Below are positions 27,501-36,065 of a DNA stretch of 64,000 nucleotides, piece by piece. Made by a program: the position numbers and the translations under genes. The notes below the pieces were generated by a model that was not told the origin of the DNA, made no database searches, and was given only the letters and a program-made list of their open reading frames with translations. How positions within the stretch are numbered: position 1 is the stretch's first letter; each line of letters begins with the position of its first letter. The stretch is from assembly GCF_034008315.1 (NCBI RefSeq), contig NZ_CP125377.1, positions 3,112,001-3,176,000 of the forward strand. The letters run 5' to 3'. Source of the DNA: Pseudomonas sp. P8_241. GTDB taxonomy: Bacteria > Pseudomonadota > Gammaproteobacteria > Pseudomonadales > Pseudomonadaceae.

Positions 27501-29398
27501 AACAACGTGTCGGAACCGTTCGCCTTGAGCGCCAGGGAGCAAATATCGGGAATATTGTTATTGAGCGCGGCCCTTTGCAGGCGCACCGGGTTGTCGAGCA
27601 CTGCTTTGATCATGGCCTGTTCCGTCGCGCTCAGCGTGCGGTCGACCATTCGAAGTTCCAGTTCGCTTTTCAACCCCAGGCCAAGCAGGTGCGCAAAGTC
27701 CGATTGCAGTTTTTTCACGGACGCGTCCACCGTCTTTTTTGCGTCCGCCACGGTCAGCGTGGCGGCGGGGATCGCAGGGTGGCTCTGCAGATTGTGCTCC
27801 AGAGCCTGCGTGAGCGTGTTAAGCAAGGCCAGGTGGGCTTTGGCTGTTTCGGCACGCACGGTGGCCGGCTGTGCGGCCCATTGGTGCACTGCCTGGGCAT
27901 TCCAGCGCTCGTCGCCATCGATGGCCAGCAATCGATCATCAATGTAGCCACGCACATCCAGTGCCTTGCCCACCAACCCATGAAGGTCATGCTTGCCTTC
28001 GCTTTCAAGGAAGGCTCTCAATGCACACGTGAGGTTCTCCTGCTGCTTGGCCAGAATGTCCGCCATCAAATGCTCAAATACGGGACGAGGGATCGGTACG
28101 CCGGTAACGGTACGCTTGTCTGACTCCAGGTCGAGAAAAGTACGGCGTTCATCCAGTGACATGTAATTCAACAAATTGTCTTCGTGGCCTTCGCTTTTCA
28201 GCATCAGCAGCACGATTTTCTGCAGTGCAGGCAAGTCGGTCGTCGCTTCGATCCCCCTGGTTTGGGTATACAGAAAACCGGGTGTACCGCTTTCGCCGAT
28301 CATCAGTGTCGAGGCCAGGTCGACATAGTGTTTGAACGGCGCGGATATGCGGACTTTTTCGATGCGAAGCGGGTTGTCCGCAACAGAGGCGAGACTGACC
28401 TTGACCAGGCGTAGATATTCCTCGGTTGTCAAAACCCCTTCCTGGCGCTTGAGCAACAGATTTAGGTGAAAGGCGTCGCGCAAGCACTCGGTAAAAAATG
28501 CCTCGCGCGACACACCTTTGCGGAGCTCGGTGTTCCAGAACGTTTCGATCTGGCTTTGCAGGCGAGGTGTAAATCCTCCGGCAATATCGGTCAGGGTGCT
28601 TTCCCAGGTCTGATTGTCGGCATTGTTGCTGACGCCATGTTTAGGGTTGGAAAAGGTCCTTGTTTCGTCGGCCGGCCAGGGGCTACTCGCGTAGCGCTGC
28701 AACAAGGCTTCGCTCAAGGACAGTGACGTGGTTGGGGAGGGAGTTTCGATTGTACCGACAGCAGGGCGAGTACATTCCAGGCGGGTGCGGCGTTGATCCA
28801 GTTTTGGGAATGAACTGAAGAATGCAATGTTGAGCGTCTCATCCAGCATCGATTGCAACGTAGGCGTCTTGCGCAGTTCGGCCATCATCGCCTCGACATT
28901 TTGCGTGCGATTGAGTTCGAGGGTGGTTTGCTGGTGCTCGAAGACCGCACCTTCAACGACTTCGACGGAGATGTCTGGCGTATCGCCTGCGAGCACGACA
29001 TGGCGCCGTTGAACCGACAGGTAACGAAGCAGTTCGAGTTTGCCGGTGTCCTGCGTCAAGCAGGTTTTGAGGTCGGTCTTGAGGTCATCCATGTCGGCGT
29101 ATTTGACCAGGCCTTTCCAGGGTGTGTAGAGCACAACGTCACCCTCGACGGGCCGGCTCATCGCAAAGGCACCGGCTAGCGGGGTTTTGATCGAGTCAGG
29201 CAAGTCCAGTAGCAACTGGTGGACGGACATGGGTTTGACATTGGCCTTTCGGGTCGCATCGGTAGGCAGATAAACCGCCTGCAGCCAGTTCAGATCATCT
29301 GTTGTGAAACCCAGCGCTTTTTCCCGGTCACCGGGTTGTTTTGCCTTGGAGGCGCGTTCAGCCTCGTCGAAAAAATACGGTATGAATGAATCAGTCAT
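24587..29398 (-). CDS. giant DUF6543 (dermonecrotic-toxin-like) protein with C-terminal HExxH metallopeptidase signature
   Basis: A 1603-residue protein starting at MTDSFIPYFFDEAERASK, with GAGGA upstream. The middle part has the pattern I associate with the Pseudomonas DUF6543 family: NYMSLDERRTFLDLES, VTGVPIPRPVFEHLMADILA followed by KQQENL (about residues 410-460), and the later VLVAPYSPRHGLKEYEDQ block. Near the C-terminus, at residues 1468-1472, is HELSH, followed closely by NTEDIAYLDSG. This fits a zinc-metallopeptidase of aspzincin (M35-like) type, in which a downstream Asp is the third ligand (GTxDxxY). There is no signal peptide. No immunity-like, chaperone or secretion gene adjoins it. 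Base composition looks less GC-rich than in the neighbours. A toxin role is inferred from the family. Confidence 0.75.
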   Translation of the reverse strand: MTDSFIPYFFDEAERASKAKQPGDREKALGFTTDDLNWLQAVYLPTDATRKANVKPMSVHQLLLDLPDSIKTPLAGAFAMSRPVEGDVVLYTPWKGLVKYADMDDLKTDLKTCLTQDTGKLELLRYLSVQRRHVVLAGDTPDISVEVVEGAVFEHQQTTLELNRTQNVEAMMAELRKTPTLQSMLDETLNIAFFSSFPKLDQRRTRLECTRPAVGTIETPSPTTSLSLSEALLQRYASSPWPADETRTFSNPKHGVSNNADNQTWESTLTDIAGGFTPRLQSQIETFWNTELRKGVSREAFFTECLRDAFHLNLLLKRQEGVLTTEEYLRLVKVSLASVADNPLRIEKVRISAPFKHYVDLASTLMIGESGTPGFLYTQTRGIEATTDLPALQKIVLLMLKSEGHEDNLLNYMSLDERRTFLDLESDKRTVTGVPIPRPVFEHLMADILAKQQENLTCALRAFLESEGKHDLHGLVGKALDVRGYIDDRLLAIDGDERWNAQAVHQWAAQPATVRAETAKAHLALLNTLTQALEHNLQSHPAIPAATLTVADAKKTVDASVKKLQSDFAHLLGLGLKSELELRMVDRTLSATEQAMIKAVLDNPVRLQRAALNNNIPDICSLALKANGSDTLLKLSSCFVLTERRDTDPTKSGKAILWTPALGYEPFPSLPALKTELDQRLLEHDKRTFLLENLSRSERSPTRSYTLAPLQQVNENFLDQVQRPFVQLDETSVTEALATTASTATRARLLHQIALRQPQTGLRRATDIAKALTTRQSLPAWLANASIEDQVLHAELLQQYLDCVKDDQDCLSDIPSLARTAHQELQKLLKADTFDLDPDKIELKFTAPQVSTQILTAFALSHFDDLDAARFTVASLDTTPIPGKVDATYVKDLIRKLNLGQRHQEVLKQYFAPTHTDAPARRKRFVSQVPWQLMHYAHTQKLRERLSGSGFDLIKQIMDMPDATARATVNDANAIIRPLEFAGIKKDQTIQIPGVYLIGTHGNDSGRQVLVAPYSPRHGLKEYEDQHALMSELKAPGMLRHWVLGRLPDSDRTLCKERFSLDSQEAAVSLASNPLKGNVLVQLFKDNAVLLGQLLGCQADTEAQSEWATVKHVLGEDLREMFSFCMGKLAYPITVWRSFRQIQASAEHLQNHHWTAAVSGLVSGLAQLASLRGSMVTKNAPSAAVSTLPTETPDTPFNWKDIAVTALERTQLKQHEASDVELHSMALDTALGLYKHAATQKTYGAVEGKVYPVEKKRTRWRIVGNKKPGPYLRQSVTRQWIIDPPPALPMAPSQGVLKRVETVMAVWEGMNVDANGMPQIRVRFPVKAREIEEGLNQATTYVWNAFRNLQLLKETGDAVTPVHQLIMDFADVPKVEPIHVTMVEKVIAEIFTALLDPTLRAPNSKRFAVGRVLADPENTFGFIVPSDPKRKIYLAEQFFRPVFDYYRNYMSDAAFPIRAHTRAATLIHELSHIVCNTEDIAYLDSGRPFHTLIETTSVRARALKDALSNLHKKGLSSQTPLPELFSRYNDDLQVWEDLGQTYYEETDRPLLQVLRLTGDKTLSDARVRFKRDPLVRLAVQLGNADSVTLLITQMGRQLHVSTP

Positions 29399-29582
29399 GG
29401 TGTTTCCTCGAAATGTTGCGATTGATCTTGGTTCGAGGAAAAACGGTACGATCAATGCGCTGCACTGGTGCGGTACATATTGCTCACCCGAAACCCGTCG
29501 TGAAGACTTGACAGCGAGCCCACAAGAAAGCGCTTAATCGGCGAGTCAACGTGCTTAACAATAAAAAACACTGGAGCTTCTG

Positions 29583-30623
29583 ATGACCGCATCGCCTGAA
29601 ATGGCAGTCAGTTCGGCCGAACAAACGCTCGATTTCGACTCGCTCGTTCTACTGCTCGAACACATTTTTGTCCGCCATGGCACGTCTGCCGAGGTCGCCC
29701 GAACCCTGGCGCTCAATTGCGCCGGCGCCGAGCGCGATGGTGCACACAGCCATGGCGTGTTCCGGATTCCGGGTTATGTGTCGACGCTGCAAAGCGGCTG
29801 GGTCAATGGCCAGGCTGTTCCGGTGATTGAAGATGTTGCGTCTGGTTTTGTCCGTGTCGATGCCGGCAATGGTTTTGCACAACCCGCGCTGGCGGCAGCG
29901 CGTCCCTTGCTGGTTGAAAAGGTTCGCAGCGCCGGGATCGCGGTGTTGGCAATCCGCAATTCGCACCATTTCGCCGCATTGTGGCCGGACGTCGAGCCTT
30001 TCGCGGACGAGGGACTGGTGGCATTGAGTGTGGTCAACAGCATGACCTGCGTGGTCCCCCATGGTGCCGATCGACCGTTGTTCGGCACCAACCCGATTGC
30101 CTTCGCCGCCCCACGGGCCGACGGTGCACCGATTGTCTTTGATCTCGCCACCAGCGCCATTGCCCATGGCGATGTCCAGATTGCCGCGCGCAAGGGCGAA
30201 CGCTTGCCGGAGGGCATGGGTGTGGACAGCCTCGGTCAACCGACCACCGACCCTAAAGCGATTCTTGAAGGGGGTGCATTGCTGCCGTTCGGCGGTCACA
30301 AGGGCTCGGCGTTGTCGATGATGGTCGAACTGTTGGCGGCGGCGCTGACCGGGGGCAATTTTTCCTTCGAGTTCGATTGGAAAAACCACCCGGGCGCTAA
30401 AACGCCGTGGACCGGCCAGCTACTGATCGTGATTGACCCGAGCAAGGCTGCCGGACAAGGTTTTGCCGAGCGCAGCAAGGAGCTGGTGCGACAAATGCAC
30501 GGAGTCGGTTTGAAGCGGCTGCCGGGGGATCGACGTCATCAGCAGCGTGCCAAGTCCAAGGCTGGAGGCATTACGCTGGATGCGCAAACAATGGCGAATC
30601 TGCGGGAGTTGGGCGGAATCTGA
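29583..30623 (+). CDS. dpkA: delta1-piperideine-2-carboxylate / delta1-pyrroline-2-carboxylate reductase (Ldh family)
   Basis: A 346-residue member of the malate/L-lactate dehydrogenase (YlbC) family with RDGAHSHGVFRIPGY (catalytic His region), IRNSHHFAALWPDVEPFA, FGTNPIAFAAPR and the late LLPFGGHKGSALSMMVELLA. The sequence follows DpkA of P. syringae/P. putida closely as recalled. DpkA reduces the cyclic imines formed from D-lysine and D-proline with NADPH to give L-pipecolate and L-proline. It stands alone between the toxin gene and a REP pair. The 184 bp before it show no special signal. Confidence 0.88.
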   Translation: MTASPEMAVSSAEQTLDFDSLVLLLEHIFVRHGTSAEVARTLALNCAGAERDGAHSHGVFRIPGYVSTLQSGWVNGQAVPVIEDVASGFVRVDAGNGFAQPALAAARPLLVEKVRSAGIAVLAIRNSHHFAALWPDVEPFADEGLVALSVVNSMTCVVPHGADRPLFGTNPIAFAAPRADGAPIVFDLATSAIAHGDVQIAARKGERLPEGMGVDSLGQPTTDPKAILEGGALLPFGGHKGSALSMMVELLAAALTGGNFSFEFDWKNHPGAKTPWTGQLLIVIDPSKAAGQGFAERSKELVRQMHGVGLKRLPGDRRHQQRAKSKAGGITLDAQTMANLRELGGI

Positions 30624-30633
30624 ATTTTCAAAC

Positions 30634-30735
30634 TGTAGGAGCGAGCCTGCTCGCGATGGACGTCAACGAAAACCCGTGCTTACTGGGTAAACGCGGCGTT
30701 CTTGCGTCCATCGCGAGCAGGCTCGCTCCTACAGG
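30634..30735. repeat. REP pair (REPIN) downstream of dpkA
   Basis: The left arm tgtaggagcgagcctgctcg and right arm cgagcaggctcgctcctaca are about 100 bp apart end to end. The spacer is cgtcaacg..cgtgcttactgggtaaac..cggcgttcttgcg. The spacer skeleton recurs in other REP pairs of the window. Confidence 0.92.
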
Positions 30736-30761
30736 GGTTTCGGTGAGTGCAAATGATGGGT

Positions 30762-31079
30762 TTAGCGACGGCCGAGCAGTAAGCCAACCACCAGGCCAAA
30801 TCCGGCGGAAATCGCAACGGTTTGCCATGGATGTCCGCCAATGTAGGTTTGCGTGGCTTCGACCGCAGGCAATGTCCGGTCGCGGACGCTGCTGACTGAA
30901 TCCCTGGCCTGCTGGAGTTTCAAGGAGATTTGCTCGCGCAGGGTCTCCGCTTCCTCTCCAACCAGAGATGCACTGCTCTTGAGCAGTTTTTCCGATTCTT
31001 CTATCAGCGTCGACAGTTCGCTGAAGGCCTGATCCTTGATTTGTTCATCAGCGACTTGCGTGGCGGTTTTCCGGGCCAT
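30762..31079 (-). CDS. DUF883 family protein (ElaB/YqjD type), tail-anchored
   Basis: A 105-residue protein starting at MARKTATQVADEQIKDQ, with AAGGAG eight bases upstream. A long helical region (FSELSTLIEESEKLLKSSAS to RDSVSSVRDR) is followed by one C-terminal membrane helix with a glycine-rich end (IGGHPWQTVAISAGFGLVVG followed by LLLGRR). This is the ElaB/YqjD/YgaM layout; those proteins anchor in the inner membrane and bind ribosomes in stationary phase. Confidence 0.88.
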   Translation of the reverse strand: MARKTATQVADEQIKDQAFSELSTLIEESEKLLKSSASLVGEEAETLREQISLKLQQARDSVSSVRDRTLPAVEATQTYIGGHPWQTVAISAGFGLVVGLLLGRR

Positions 31080-31243
31080 TGAGGTACTCCTTGCAGGTGA
31101 GTGGACAGTGAACAATGGAGTCTGCCGCCGGTGCAAAAGTTGCAGTCCAATCGTCACGGGGACGCAATTTTGCTGTAAACCGGCGCAGGACGTTTCGTCC
31201 TACAGTGTAAGATGTCGCCAATTTTACGCAGCAGGAAATTCCC

Positions 31244-31495
31244 ATGAGCTTCAATCTGGCCGACAAATCCCTTGCCGAGCGCGCAGCGCTTGAAGACGAG
31301 AAATCCCGTCTGTTCGACCTCTGGCAAAACAACCTGGGCAAAGCCAAGGGCGAAGCCGCGCGGTTGTTTGGCGAGCGGGCCAAGCGCAAAGGCAAATGGG
31401 CCGAATGGGTGCGATCCGAGCTGGACGGCATGTCGCCGCCGGAATTCGCCAATATGGTGCGCAGTGAAGTCAATCGCCTGATGGCGGCCAAGTAG
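31244..31495 (+). CDS. small conserved hypothetical protein, 83 aa
   Basis: A charged, helical, cytoplasmic protein (SLAERAALEDEKSRLFDLWQ, GEAARLFGERAKRKGKWAEW, MSPPEFANMVRSEVNRLMAAK) without a signal or membrane segment. AGGAAAT precedes the ATG. It is of a kind commonly annotated as hypothetical in Pseudomonas. It is divergent from the DUF883 gene with 164 bp between starts. Function unknown. Confidence 0.75.
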   Translation: MSFNLADKSLAERAALEDEKSRLFDLWQNNLGKAKGEAARLFGERAKRKGKWAEWVRSELDGMSPPEFANMVRSEVNRLMAAK

Positions 31496-31500
31496 TAGCG

Positions 31501-31560
31501 GCCGCAGGCTGCGATCTTTTGATCTTTTTTTAAAGATCGCAGCCTGATGGCAGCTCCTAC
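31501..31560. repeat. inverted gcaggctgcgatcttttgat repeat
   Basis: The arms gccgcaggctgcgatctttt and aaagatcgcagcctgatggc are followed by agctcctac. This is a member of the gctgcgatcttttgat family, here with a short loop. It fills the gap between the convergent 83-residue gene and the LysR gene and may act as a terminator. Confidence 0.85.
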
Positions 31561-32465
31561 TAGAAGATGGAGATAATCGCTTCTCGCACTTTAACGACCA
31601 CCGGATCGAGCTGGGTGCTGGTGCGCCAACCCAGTTCGATCGGATAGCGCGGCAGCGCCAAAGGGCAGGGCAGCAATGCCAGCCCGGTGATTGTCGCGAT
31701 GCTTCGCGCTGCATGAGCGGGAATGGTCGCCACGGCGTGACTGCCTTTGAGTAGATGCGGCAACGCCGCGAAATGCGTGGTCGAGGCACACACCCGTCGG
31801 CTCAACCCCAGCGCCGCGAGCCCTTCATCAGTGATGCCGATAAATCCGCCGGACGACACCAGAATGTGTTCGCGGGCGACAAACTCCTCGAGGCTGATGT
31901 GTTGCTGCCCCTCGGCCAGACTCGCAGGGTCCGCCAGGCACAAGTAACCGCCTTCGCCCAATACTTGCCGGCTGAGCAGTCGCTCGGCGAATCCGCCAGC
32001 GGTAATCGCCAGGTCGATGCCGCGCTCCATCAATGCCTGGCCGACGATCTGGCTGTGGGTCTGGCGAAAAATCAGGCGCAGTTTCGGTGCCCGCCGAGCG
32101 ATTTCTTCGATCAAGCGTCGCCCGTAGGCAATTTCGAAATCATCCGATAGGCCTACGATGACCGAGCGTCCGTCGTACACAGTCGCGGCCGGATCAACCA
32201 TCGCCAGGCTCTGGCGGCATTTGTTCAAGGCTTCGCTGACCACCGGTTTCAGCTGATTGGCCTTGAGCGATGGCGCGAGCCCTCGGCCCGTACGCACGAA
32301 CAGTTGATCGCCATACACCTCGCGCAACCGGCGCAGGGCTGCGCTGACCGCCGACTGCGTCACGCCAAGGCGCAGGGCCGCACGGCTGGCGCTGGATTCT
32401 TCGTGCAGGGCTTCGAAGACTTTGAGCAGGTTGAGGTCGATGTCGGTGATATTCATGTGGCTCAT
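31560..32465 (-). CDS. LysR-family transcriptional regulator
   Basis: A 301-residue LysR protein. The N-terminal helix-turn-helix reads [20 protein letters not shown] followed by [20 protein letters not shown]. The co-inducer domain follows with [20 protein letters not shown]. The start may be the first ATG or one three codons later; neither has a strong ribosome site. It is divergent from the nitrilase gene (start codons 85 bp apart), the usual layout for a LysR regulator and its target. It terminates inside a repeat. Confidence 0.92.
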   Translation of the reverse strand: MSHMNITDIDLNLLKVFEALHEESSASRAALRLGVTQSAVSAALRRLREVYGDQLFVRTGRGLAPSLKANQLKPVVSEALNKCRQSLAMVDPAATVYDGRSVIVGLSDDFEIAYGRRLIEEIARRAPKLRLIFRQTHSQIVGQALMERGIDLAITAGGFAERLLSRQVLGEGGYLCLADPASLAEGQQHISLEEFVAREHILVSSGGFIGITDEGLAALGLSRRVCASTTHFAALPHLLKGSHAVATIPAHAARSIATITGLALLPCPLALPRYPIELGWRTSTQLDPVVVKVREAIISIF

Positions 32466-32550
32466 ATCATTCAGCAGTGATCAGGGCTTTATTCATGATC
32501 CAGTGGCGCCGGAGAATGAGCAACACCTGATCCCAACGGAGTTTTCCAAG

Positions 32551-33474
32551 ATGCCCACATCCATTGTTGCCGCCCTGCAAATCGGTGCTTCGCCGGGCGG
32601 TAAAGCTGACACCCTGGACCAGATCCTGTCCTATGAAAACGCGATCGTCGAAGCCGGGGCCGGTCTGGTGGTGATGCCCGAAGCCCTGTTGGGCGGCTAT
32701 CCCAAGGGTGAAGGCTTCGGCACGCAACTGGGTTATCGACTGCCCGAAGGGCGTGAAGCGTTTGCCCGATATTTCGCCAATGCCATTGACGTTCCCGGCA
32801 TCGAAACCGAGGTGCTGGCCGGGCTGTCCTCGCGCACCGGGGCCAATCTGGTCGTGGGTGTGATCGAACGGGCAGGCAGCACCTTGTATTGCACCGCGTT
32901 GCATTTCGATCCACAGGCCGGGCTGGTTGCCAGACATCGAAAACTGATGCCCACAGGCACCGAACGGTTGATCTGGGGCAAGGGCGATGGCTCGACGTTA
33001 CCGGTGATCGACAGCCAGGTCGGGCGAATCGGCGCTGTGATTTGCTGGGAAAACATGATGCCGCTACTGCGTACCGCGATGTACGCCAAAGGCGTGGAGG
33101 TGTGGTGCGCACCGACAGTGGACGAGCGGGAGATGTGGCAAGTCAGCATGCGCCACATTGCCCACGAAGGGCGTTGCTTCGTGGTCAGCGCCTGTCAGGT
33201 TCAGGCTTCGCCGCAAGCCTTGGGGCTAGACATCGCCAATTGGCCGGCGGACCGGCCACTGATTGCCGGCGGCAGCGTCATCGTCGGCCCAATGGGCGAC
33301 ATTTTGGCCGGACCGCTGCGCGATGGCTCCGGTTTGCTTACCGCCGAAATCGATACCGATGACCTCGTCCGAGCTCGATACGACTACGACGTGGTCGGGC
33401 ATTACGCGCGTGCGGACGTGTTCGAGCTCACCGTCGACGAGCGCGCCAAACCCGGGGTTCGCTTCATCTCCTGA
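32551..33474 (+). CDS. nitrilase (carbon-nitrogen hydrolase superfamily)
   Basis: A 307-residue nitrilase with the full catalytic set: Glu44 in [13 protein letters not shown], Lys131 in [19 protein letters not shown] and the nucleophile Cys165 in [14 protein letters not shown]. The motif form (CWEN, HRKLMPT) is that of true nitrilases rather than amidases, so it should turn a nitrile into the carboxylic acid and ammonia. I choose [14 protein letters not shown], with GGAG upstream, over in-frame starts that overlap the LysR gene. The divergent LysR gene is the likely regulator. The natural substrate is unknown. Confidence 0.9.
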   Translation: MPTSIVAALQIGASPGGKADTLDQILSYENAIVEAGAGLVVMPEALLGGYPKGEGFGTQLGYRLPEGREAFARYFANAIDVPGIETEVLAGLSSRTGANLVVGVIERAGSTLYCTALHFDPQAGLVARHRKLMPTGTERLIWGKGDGSTLPVIDSQVGRIGAVICWENMMPLLRTAMYAKGVEVWCAPTVDEREMWQVSMRHIAHEGRCFVVSACQVQASPQALGLDIANWPADRPLIAGGSVIVGPMGDILAGPLRDGSGLLTAEIDTDDLVRARYDYDVVGHYARADVFELTVDERAKPGVRFIS

Positions 33475-33610
33475 CGCCTTGCGGGCTTTGGCCAAACCAG
33501 TCAGACAACTTGATAACTTAGACCATTGCCCGCCAACCCGCGCAGAGCGAGTATTTCCCTGTTGATTACGGTTCCCCCAACCTAATAAAAAACACAGAGG
33601 GATTCTGGCA

Positions 33611-35275
33611 ATGCGCGATTACTTGTCTGCTACTTCTCAGTTCAACTATCAACACACCGTCGATGCTGCACTCGCCGGTGATCTGACAGCCCTCAACGCC
33701 TGTGTCGAATGTTGCGATCGCCATGCCTTGCCGGGCCGAATCGCCCTGTTCTGGGAAGGTCGCGACGGCGCCAGCGCGACTTACACCTTCAGCGACCTGC
33801 AAGAAAAGGCTGCACGCTTCGCCAATTTCCTGCTCGCGCAAGGCGTGAAAAAAGGCGACAAGGTTGCCGGTCTCCTGCCACGTAATATCGAACTGCTGAT
33901 CACCGTGTTCGCCACCTGGCGCATCGGTGCGGTGTATCAACCGCTGTTTACCGCGTTTGGCCCCAAAGCCATTGAGCACCGTCTGAGCAGCTCTGGCGCC
34001 AAAGTGGTGGTCACCGACGCGGTCAACCGCTCGAAACTCGCCGAAGTCGCCGATTGCCCGACCATCGTCACCGTCGCTGGCGCCAAAGGGCAGGGCATCG
34101 TGCGCGGTGATTTCAGTTTCTGGGCCGAACTGGCCAATTATCCTGCGACTTGCGATCCGGTGCTGCTGAGCGGCGAAGACCCCTTCCTGCTGATGTTTAC
34201 CTCGGGCACTACCGGCCCTTCGAAAGCGCTGTCGGTACCGCTCAAGGCTATTGTCGCTTTCGAGAGCTACACACGCGACGCCGTGGATTTGCGTCCCGAA
34301 GACGCGTTCTGGAACGTCGCCGATCCGGGTTGGGCCTACGGCATCTACTTTGGTGTCACAGGTCCCATGGCCATGGGGCATCCGATCACCTTTTACGATG
34401 GTCCGTTCACCCTCGAAAGCACGTGCCGGGTGATCAACAAATACGCAATTACCAACCTCACCGGTTCGCCGACCGCGTACCGTCTGTTGATTGCCGGCGG
34501 CGATGAATTCGCCAAATCGATCAAGGGCAAACTGCGCATTGTCAGCAGCGCGGGGGAGCCGCTGAACCCGGAAGTGATTCGCTGGTTCGCCGACAACCTC
34601 GGCGTGGTCATTCACGACCATTACGGACAGACCGAACTGGGCATGGTGCTGTGCAACCACCATGGCCTGGAGCATCCGATTCATATGGGCGCCGCCGGTT
34701 TTGCTTCGCCCGGTCACCGCATCGTGGTGCTGGATGACGACTACAAGGAACTGGGTGTCGGCCAGCCGGGCATTTTGGCCATCGATCGCAGCCAGTCGCC
34801 GATGTGCTGGTTCGCGGGTTATGAAGGCGGGCCAACCAAGGCCTTCGTGGGTAACTATTACCTGAGCGGCGACACCGTCGAGTGGAACCCGGATGGCAGC
34901 ATCAGTTTCGTTGGGCGCAGTGATGATGTGATCACCACTTCCGGCTATCGCGTCGGGCCGTTTGATGTCGAGAGTGCGCTGATCGAACACCCGGCCGTGG
35001 TCGAAGCCGCCGTCGTCGGCAAGCCAGATCCGGAACGTACAGAACTGGTCAAGGCTTTCGTCGTGCTCAGCCCGCAATACCGCGCTGCACCGGAGCTCGC
35101 CGAAGAACTGCGCCAACACGTGCGCAAGCGTCTGGCGGCGCATTCGTACCCCCGTGAAATCGAATTTGTCAGCGAACTGCCGAAAACCCCAAGCGGCAAA
35201 TTGCAGCGCTTTATTTTGCGTAATCAGGAAATCGCCAAGGCTCAAGAGGCCGCCGCGAAGAACGTTTCAGCATGA
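33611..35275 (+). CDS. acyl-CoA synthetase (AMP-forming)
   Basis: A 554-residue adenylate-forming ligase. It has the P-loop-like [13 protein letters not shown], the A5-type [11 protein letters not shown], the [14 protein letters not shown] and [20 protein letters not shown] blocks, and the catalytic lysine in [11 protein letters not shown]. It resembles the acetyl/medium-chain acyl-CoA synthetases. It is the first gene of a five-gene plus-strand cluster with SDR, thiolase, acyl-CoA dehydrogenase and enoyl-CoA hydratase, an arrangement I recall from P. putida PP_2213-PP_2217. It should activate a short or branched acid for that beta-oxidation-like route. Confidence 0.9.
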   Translation: MRDYLSATSQFNYQHTVDAALAGDLTALNACVECCDRHALPGRIALFWEGRDGASATYTFSDLQEKAARFANFLLAQGVKKGDKVAGLLPRNIELLITVFATWRIGAVYQPLFTAFGPKAIEHRLSSSGAKVVVTDAVNRSKLAEVADCPTIVTVAGAKGQGIVRGDFSFWAELANYPATCDPVLLSGEDPFLLMFTSGTTGPSKALSVPLKAIVAFESYTRDAVDLRPEDAFWNVADPGWAYGIYFGVTGPMAMGHPITFYDGPFTLESTCRVINKYAITNLTGSPTAYRLLIAGGDEFAKSIKGKLRIVSSAGEPLNPEVIRWFADNLGVVIHDHYGQTELGMVLCNHHGLEHPIHMGAAGFASPGHRIVVLDDDYKELGVGQPGILAIDRSQSPMCWFAGYEGGPTKAFVGNYYLSGDTVEWNPDGSISFVGRSDDVITTSGYRVGPFDVESALIEHPAVVEAAVVGKPDPERTELVKAFVVLSPQYRAAPELAEELRQHVRKRLAAHSYPREIEFVSELPKTPSGKLQRFILRNQEIAKAQEAAAKNVSA

Positions 35276-35291
35276 ATTCAAGGAAACAGTG

Positions 35292-36053
35292 ATGCAGATC
35301 GAGAACAAGGTTTTTATCGTCACCGGCGGGGCTTCCGGCCTCGGTGCAGCCACCGCTGAAGTGCTGGTCGCAGCCGGCGCGAAGGTGATGCTGGTGGACA
35401 TGAACGCCGAAGCGGTCGCGGCACAGGCCCAGCGCCTGGGTGCGCAGAGTGTTGTCGCTGACATCAGCAACGAAGCGGCCGCCGAAGCAGCGGTGCAGGC
35501 CACGGTCAAAGCCTTCGGTGGTCTCAACGGTCTGGTCAACTGCGCAGGTATCGTGCGCGGCGAGAAGATCCTCGGCAAGAACGGCCCGCATGCGCTGTCC
35601 AGTTTCAGCCAGGTGATCAACGTCAACCTGATCGGCAGTTTCAACATGCTGCGTCTGGCGGCGGCGGCAATCGCGGAAACCGAAGCGGACGCCGATGGCG
35701 AGCGCGGTGTGATCATCAACACCGCCTCGGCGGCGGCTTACGACGGCCAGATCGGCCAGGCGGCTTACGCGGCGTCCAAAGGCGCGATTGTCAGCCTGAC
35801 GTTGCCCGCCGCCCGTGAGCTGGCGCGCTTCGGTATCCGTGTGATGACCATCGCACCGGGCATTTTTGAAACCCCGATGATGGCCGGCATGACACAGGAA
35901 GTGCGTGATTCTCTGGCCGCTGGCGTGCCATTCCCGCCGCGTTTGGGCAAACCGGCCGAGTACGCGGGGCTGGTCAGGCATATTATTGAAAACAGCATGC
36001 TCAACGGCGAGGTAATCCGTCTCGACGGTGCCTTGCGCATGGCGGCCAAGTAA
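35292..36053 (+). CDS. SDR 3-hydroxyacyl-CoA dehydrogenase, type II (HSD17B10-like)
   Basis: A 253-residue short-chain dehydrogenase starting at [20 protein letters not shown], with AAGGA upstream. The NAD site is TGGASGLG. The catalytic set is Ser in [10 protein letters not shown], with Tyr and Lys in [10 protein letters not shown]. The pattern matches type II 3-hydroxyacyl-CoA dehydrogenases, which oxidise 2-methyl-3-hydroxybutyryl-CoA in isoleucine breakdown. It starts 16 bp after the ligase stop and ends 12 bp before the thiolase. Confidence 0.88.
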   Translation: MQIENKVFIVTGGASGLGAATAEVLVAAGAKVMLVDMNAEAVAAQAQRLGAQSVVADISNEAAAEAAVQATVKAFGGLNGLVNCAGIVRGEKILGKNGPHALSSFSQVINVNLIGSFNMLRLAAAAIAETEADADGERGVIINTASAAAYDGQIGQAAYAASKGAIVSLTLPAARELARFGIRVMTIAPGIFETPMMAGMTQEVRDSLAAGVPFPPRLGKPAEYAGLVRHIIENSMLNGEVIRLDGALRMAAK

Positions 36054-36065
36054 GGAGGATTTGTC

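Noticed and set aside
24587..29398. The giant toxin-like gene as a polymorphic toxin with a C-terminal immunity gene downstream
   Set aside because: The next gene downstream is fecR, a recognisable membrane regulator, and no small gene fits in the 96-bp gap.
30634..30735. REP pairs as a CRISPR array or attachment sites
   Set aside because: They are dispersed single inverted pairs with related spacers, not direct repeats with unique spacers, and no cas or integrase gene is present.
33566..35245. A 559-codon open frame antisense to the acyl-CoA synthetase, and similar long antisense frames at 21110-22954, 46673-48118 and 59473-60768
   Set aside because: They mirror well-supported genes, have no ribosome sites or family motifs, and arise from GC-rich or repeat-biased codon use.
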